A stretch of 64,000 nucleotides of DNA from Moraxella canis (GTDB lineage Bacteria > Pseudomonadota > Gammaproteobacteria > Pseudomonadales > Moraxellaceae), in contig NZ_MUXT01000006.1 in assembly GCF_002014965.1 (NCBI RefSeq), forward strand, positions 1 to 64,000, given 5' to 3'. Below are positions 61,986 through 64,000 of this stretch, piece after piece. Made by a program: the position numbers and the translations under genes. The notes under the pieces were generated by a model that worked only from the letters and a program-made list of their open reading frames with translations, did no database searches and was not told the origin of the DNA. Every line of letters begins with the position of its first letter. Position 1 is the stretch's first letter.

Positions 61986-62848
61986 ACACCCCCACCCACG
62001 CCATTATCCCCACCGCAGGCTTTGGGACGCGTATGCTACCTTTGTCTAAGGCGGTGCCCAAAGAGCTTTTACCCTTAGGAGATAAGCCTGCCATTCATTA
62101 TGTGGTTGCAGAAGCGGTGCGTGCCGGCATCAAAAACATCGTGCTGGTCAACCACGCCCAAAAGTCCGCCATTGAAAACTACTTTGACATCAACGCTGAG
62201 CTTGACAGTCAGCTACGCCAAAAAGGCAAAGACAGTTTGGCAGACAGCCTAAACTTTTTGCCTGCTGATGTGCGTGTGGTGAGTGTACGCCAAGGCAGAC
62301 CACTGGGGCTGGGTCATGCGGTGCTACAAGGGCGTGCGGTGGTGGGCGACAATCCCTTTGCCGTGCTGCTGCCCGATGTCGTGTTAGACCCATTTACCAC
62401 GGATTTTGGGGTGGATAATTTGGCGTATATGATGACTCAATTTGCTCAAACAGGTCGCAGTCAGATCTTGGTTGACCCTGTGGCGGATAGCGATGTGCAT
62501 AAGTACGGCATCGCACGGCTCAGTGATAAATTAAGCATCCAAAAATCAGGTACCAATCAATCATTTGACGTACTGGGTTTTGTAGAAAAACCCAGTCTGG
62601 ATGTCGCACCGTCCAATTTGGCGGTGGTGGGGCGGTATGTGTTTAGTCCAGAGATTTTTGAGTATTTGGCAAAAACCAAGCCAAGTGTGGGCGGTGAGAT
62701 TCAGCTGACCGATGCCATTGACGCACTCATCAGCCAGCAGGGTATGGATGTGGTTACGATGAAAGGGCCAAGCTTTGATGCCGGTGATATGACGACCTAT
62801 ATACAGGCATTTGTTTATTTTGCCAGTCAAGTGGGTCAGTCGTTTTAA
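61982..62848 (+). CDS. galU: UTP-glucose-1-phosphate uridylyltransferase
   Basis: A 288-residue nucleotidyltransferase that makes UDP-glucose. The GalU start is complete (AIIPTAGFGTRMLPLSKAVP, KELLPLGDKPAIHYVVAEAV), followed by QGRPLGLGHAVLQGR, LLPDVVLDPF with the metal aspartate, FVEKPSLDVAPSNLAVVGRY and GGEIQLTDAIDAL. It supplies Ugd with substrate and also lipooligosaccharide synthesis. It overlaps the preceding glycosyltransferase by 4 bp and is followed 31 bp later by pgi, so the nucleotide-sugar genes form one unit. Confidence 0.96.
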   Translation: MNTPTHAIIPTAGFGTRMLPLSKAVPKELLPLGDKPAIHYVVAEAVRAGIKNIVLVNHAQKSAIENYFDINAELDSQLRQKGKDSLADSLNFLPADVRVVSVRQGRPLGLGHAVLQGRAVVGDNPFAVLLPDVVLDPFTTDFGVDNLAYMMTQFAQTGRSQILVDPVADSDVHKYGIARLSDKLSIQKSGTNQSFDVLGFVEKPSLDVAPSNLAVVGRYVFSPEIFEYLAKTKPSVGGEIQLTDAIDALISQQGMDVVTMKGPSFDAGDMTTYIQAFVYFASQVGQSF

Positions 62849-62879
62849 TTTTTATCAAACCATAAAATAAGGACGTCTG

Positions 62880-64000
62880 ATGACGACTTGGCATGATTTA
62901 CAGGCGCTGGCACGCACACCGATCGATTTGCAGCAGCTATTCGCTGACGATGAGACACGCGGTCAAAGACTGTCTGCTTTTGCTTGCGATATTTATATGG
63001 ATTTTAGTAAGCAGGCGATCGATGATGAAATTTTGGCAAAGCTCATCCAGCTTGCCGATACATTTGATTTATTCCAAAAAATCAGTGATCTTATCACTGG
63101 CGAAAAGGTCAATGACACCGAGCAAAGGGCAGCGCTTCATACCGCGCTTCGACTACCCAAAGGTGAAGCGCTTATCGTCGATGGCGCCGATGTAGGGCAG
63201 CAGGTGCATGATAGCCTAGATCAATGCGAGGTGTTGGTCAATCGCATTCGTAGCGGCGTGTGGCGTGGCTATTCGGGTAAGGCGATACGCGATGTGGTCA
63301 ATATCGGTGTGGGCGGTTCGGATTTGGGTCCTTTGATGGCAGCCACCGCGCTGTCAGAGTGGGCGGATACGGATATTTGCGTTCACTTTGTGTCTAATAT
63401 GGACGGCACGCAGTTAGACAGCCTATTAAAAGTGCTCAATCCGCAGACGACCTTGTTTATCATCTCATCAAAATCTTTTGGGACGATTGATACTTTATCC
63501 AATGCCAAAACTGCCCTAAGCTGGCTTTTGGCTGCTCATGATCATAAGCCGACGATTTTACGCCGTCATTTTATCGGCATCTCCACGCGACCTGATAGGA
63601 TGAGCGATTGGGGCATCCATTCGGATAATCAGCTGCTTTTGTGGGACTGGGTTGGCGGCAGATTTAGTATGTGGTCAGTGATTGGGCTTGCGATCGCAGT
63701 GCGTATCGGCATGGCTAATTTTCGGGCACTACTGGCAGGCGCGCATGAGATGGATCGGCATTTTGCAAACACCGATTTTTCAAAAAATTTACCAGTGCTC
63801 ATGGGGCTGATAGGGGTGTGGAATGCCACTTTTTTGGGCATTAATGCACATACCGTGCTGCCTTATGATGGCAGGCTTGAGTATTTCCCCAATTATTTGA
63901 CGCAGCTTGAGATGGAGTCTAACGGCAAATCGGTCAAACGATGCGGCGAGTCGGTGGACTATGGCACTTGCCCGATTTTGTGGGGTGATATCGGCTCAAA
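62880..64000 (+). CDS. pgi: Glucose-6-phosphate isomerase (partial, runs off the right edge)
   Basis: The first 373 codons are present with no stop before the window end. From ATG 62880 (AAGGA upstream) the product starts MTTWHDLQALARTPIDLQQL. It shows the family signatures VVNIGVGGSDLGPLMAATAL, HFVSNMDGTQLDSLL, IISSKSFGTIDTLSNAKTAL with the phosphate-binding Ser/Thr, WDWVGGRFSMWSVIGLAIA and YFPNYLTQLEMESNGKSV. It interconverts glucose- and fructose-6-phosphate, linking glycolysis with UDP-hexosamine and UDP-glucose supply. pgi beside galU at the edge of a polysaccharide locus is the Acinetobacter-like arrangement. Confidence 0.95.
   Translation, partial: MTTWHDLQALARTPIDLQQLFADDETRGQRLSAFACDIYMDFSKQAIDDEILAKLIQLADTFDLFQKISDLITGEKVNDTEQRAALHTALRLPKGEALIVDGADVGQQVHDSLDQCEVLVNRIRSGVWRGYSGKAIRDVVNIGVGGSDLGPLMAATALSEWADTDICVHFVSNMDGTQLDSLLKVLNPQTTLFIISSKSFGTIDTLSNAKTALSWLLAAHDHKPTILRRHFIGISTRPDRMSDWGIHSDNQLLLWDWVGGRFSMWSVIGLAIAVRIGMANFRALLAGAHEMDRHFANTDFSKNLPVLMGLIGVWNATFLGINAHTVLPYDGRLEYFPNYLTQLEMESNGKSVKRCGESVDYGTCPILWGDIGS

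Noticed and set aside
1..64000. CRISPR array, rRNA, tRNA or riboswitch
   Set aside because: No regularly spaced direct repeats with unique spacers, no rRNA or tRNA consensus stretches and no recognisable riboswitch core were seen in the intergenic regions read.

Overview
The window looks like a chromosomal segment of a gammaproteobacterium of the Moraxellaceae, most likely Moraxella or a close relative. This is inferred from gene content and order (yqiA-parE, recN-yqgE-ruvX, ubiG-gph-yciK, lptF-lptG, a galU-pgi border beside a polysaccharide locus) and from a moderate base composition, which by eye looks mid-40s % GC over the housekeeping genes. No rRNA, tRNA or CRISPR array was seen. A parS-like ParB site (42111-42126) suggests the segment lies in the origin-proximal part of the chromosome.

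Layout. 1-25962 is mostly housekeeping: small membrane proteins, parE, a hisB-hisH-lipoprotein run on the minus strand, def, recN-yqgE-ruvX, tusA, xerD, fabF, an MFS exporter, an nfeD plus SPFH/stomatin pair, a phosphomannomutase/phosphoglucomutase, cysteine synthase, mazG-comEA, pcnB-folK, panB-panC, rapZ and darP. 26100-27823 is an IS200/IS605 element with divergent tnpA (Y1 HUH transposase) and tnpB (RNA-guided nuclease with all motifs intact), followed by a probable omega RNA. 27864-36207 holds ltrA, a thioesterase, a minus-strand TAXI-type TRAP transporter operon bracketed by two nearly identical terminator hairpins, dsbA and ubiG-gph. 36252-47475 holds yciK, a CNNM/CorC protein, chaA, a LysR regulator, an aromatic aminotransferase, parS, pepA, lptFG and a DUF1615 lipoprotein. 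47640-49745 is an IS607-type element whose serine recombinase is frameshifted and whose TnpB lacks the usual RuvC-II glutamate and zinc ribbon. tesB and plsB follow.

53680-62848 is the most interesting region, a capsule-type polysaccharide locus that includes visibly AT-rich, probably imported genes. Its centre is a 952-residue bifunctional glycosyltransferase with the architecture and motif spacing of Pasteurella glycosaminoglycan synthases (PmHAS/PmCS) and E. coli K4 KfoC. Its first catalytic domain reads like the chondroitin rather than the hyaluronan type. It is followed by a DUF6492-like gene with a tandem start-codon repeat, a UDP-glucose 6-dehydrogenase (makes UDP-glucuronate), a second GT2 enzyme and galU (makes UDP-glucose). 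pgi runs off the right edge. Upstream lies a coiled-coil protein with a duplicated motif and two C-terminal YRLG modules. Together these genes could supply and polymerise a chondroitin-like, host-mimicking capsule. The capsule export genes (kps/hex type) are not in the window.
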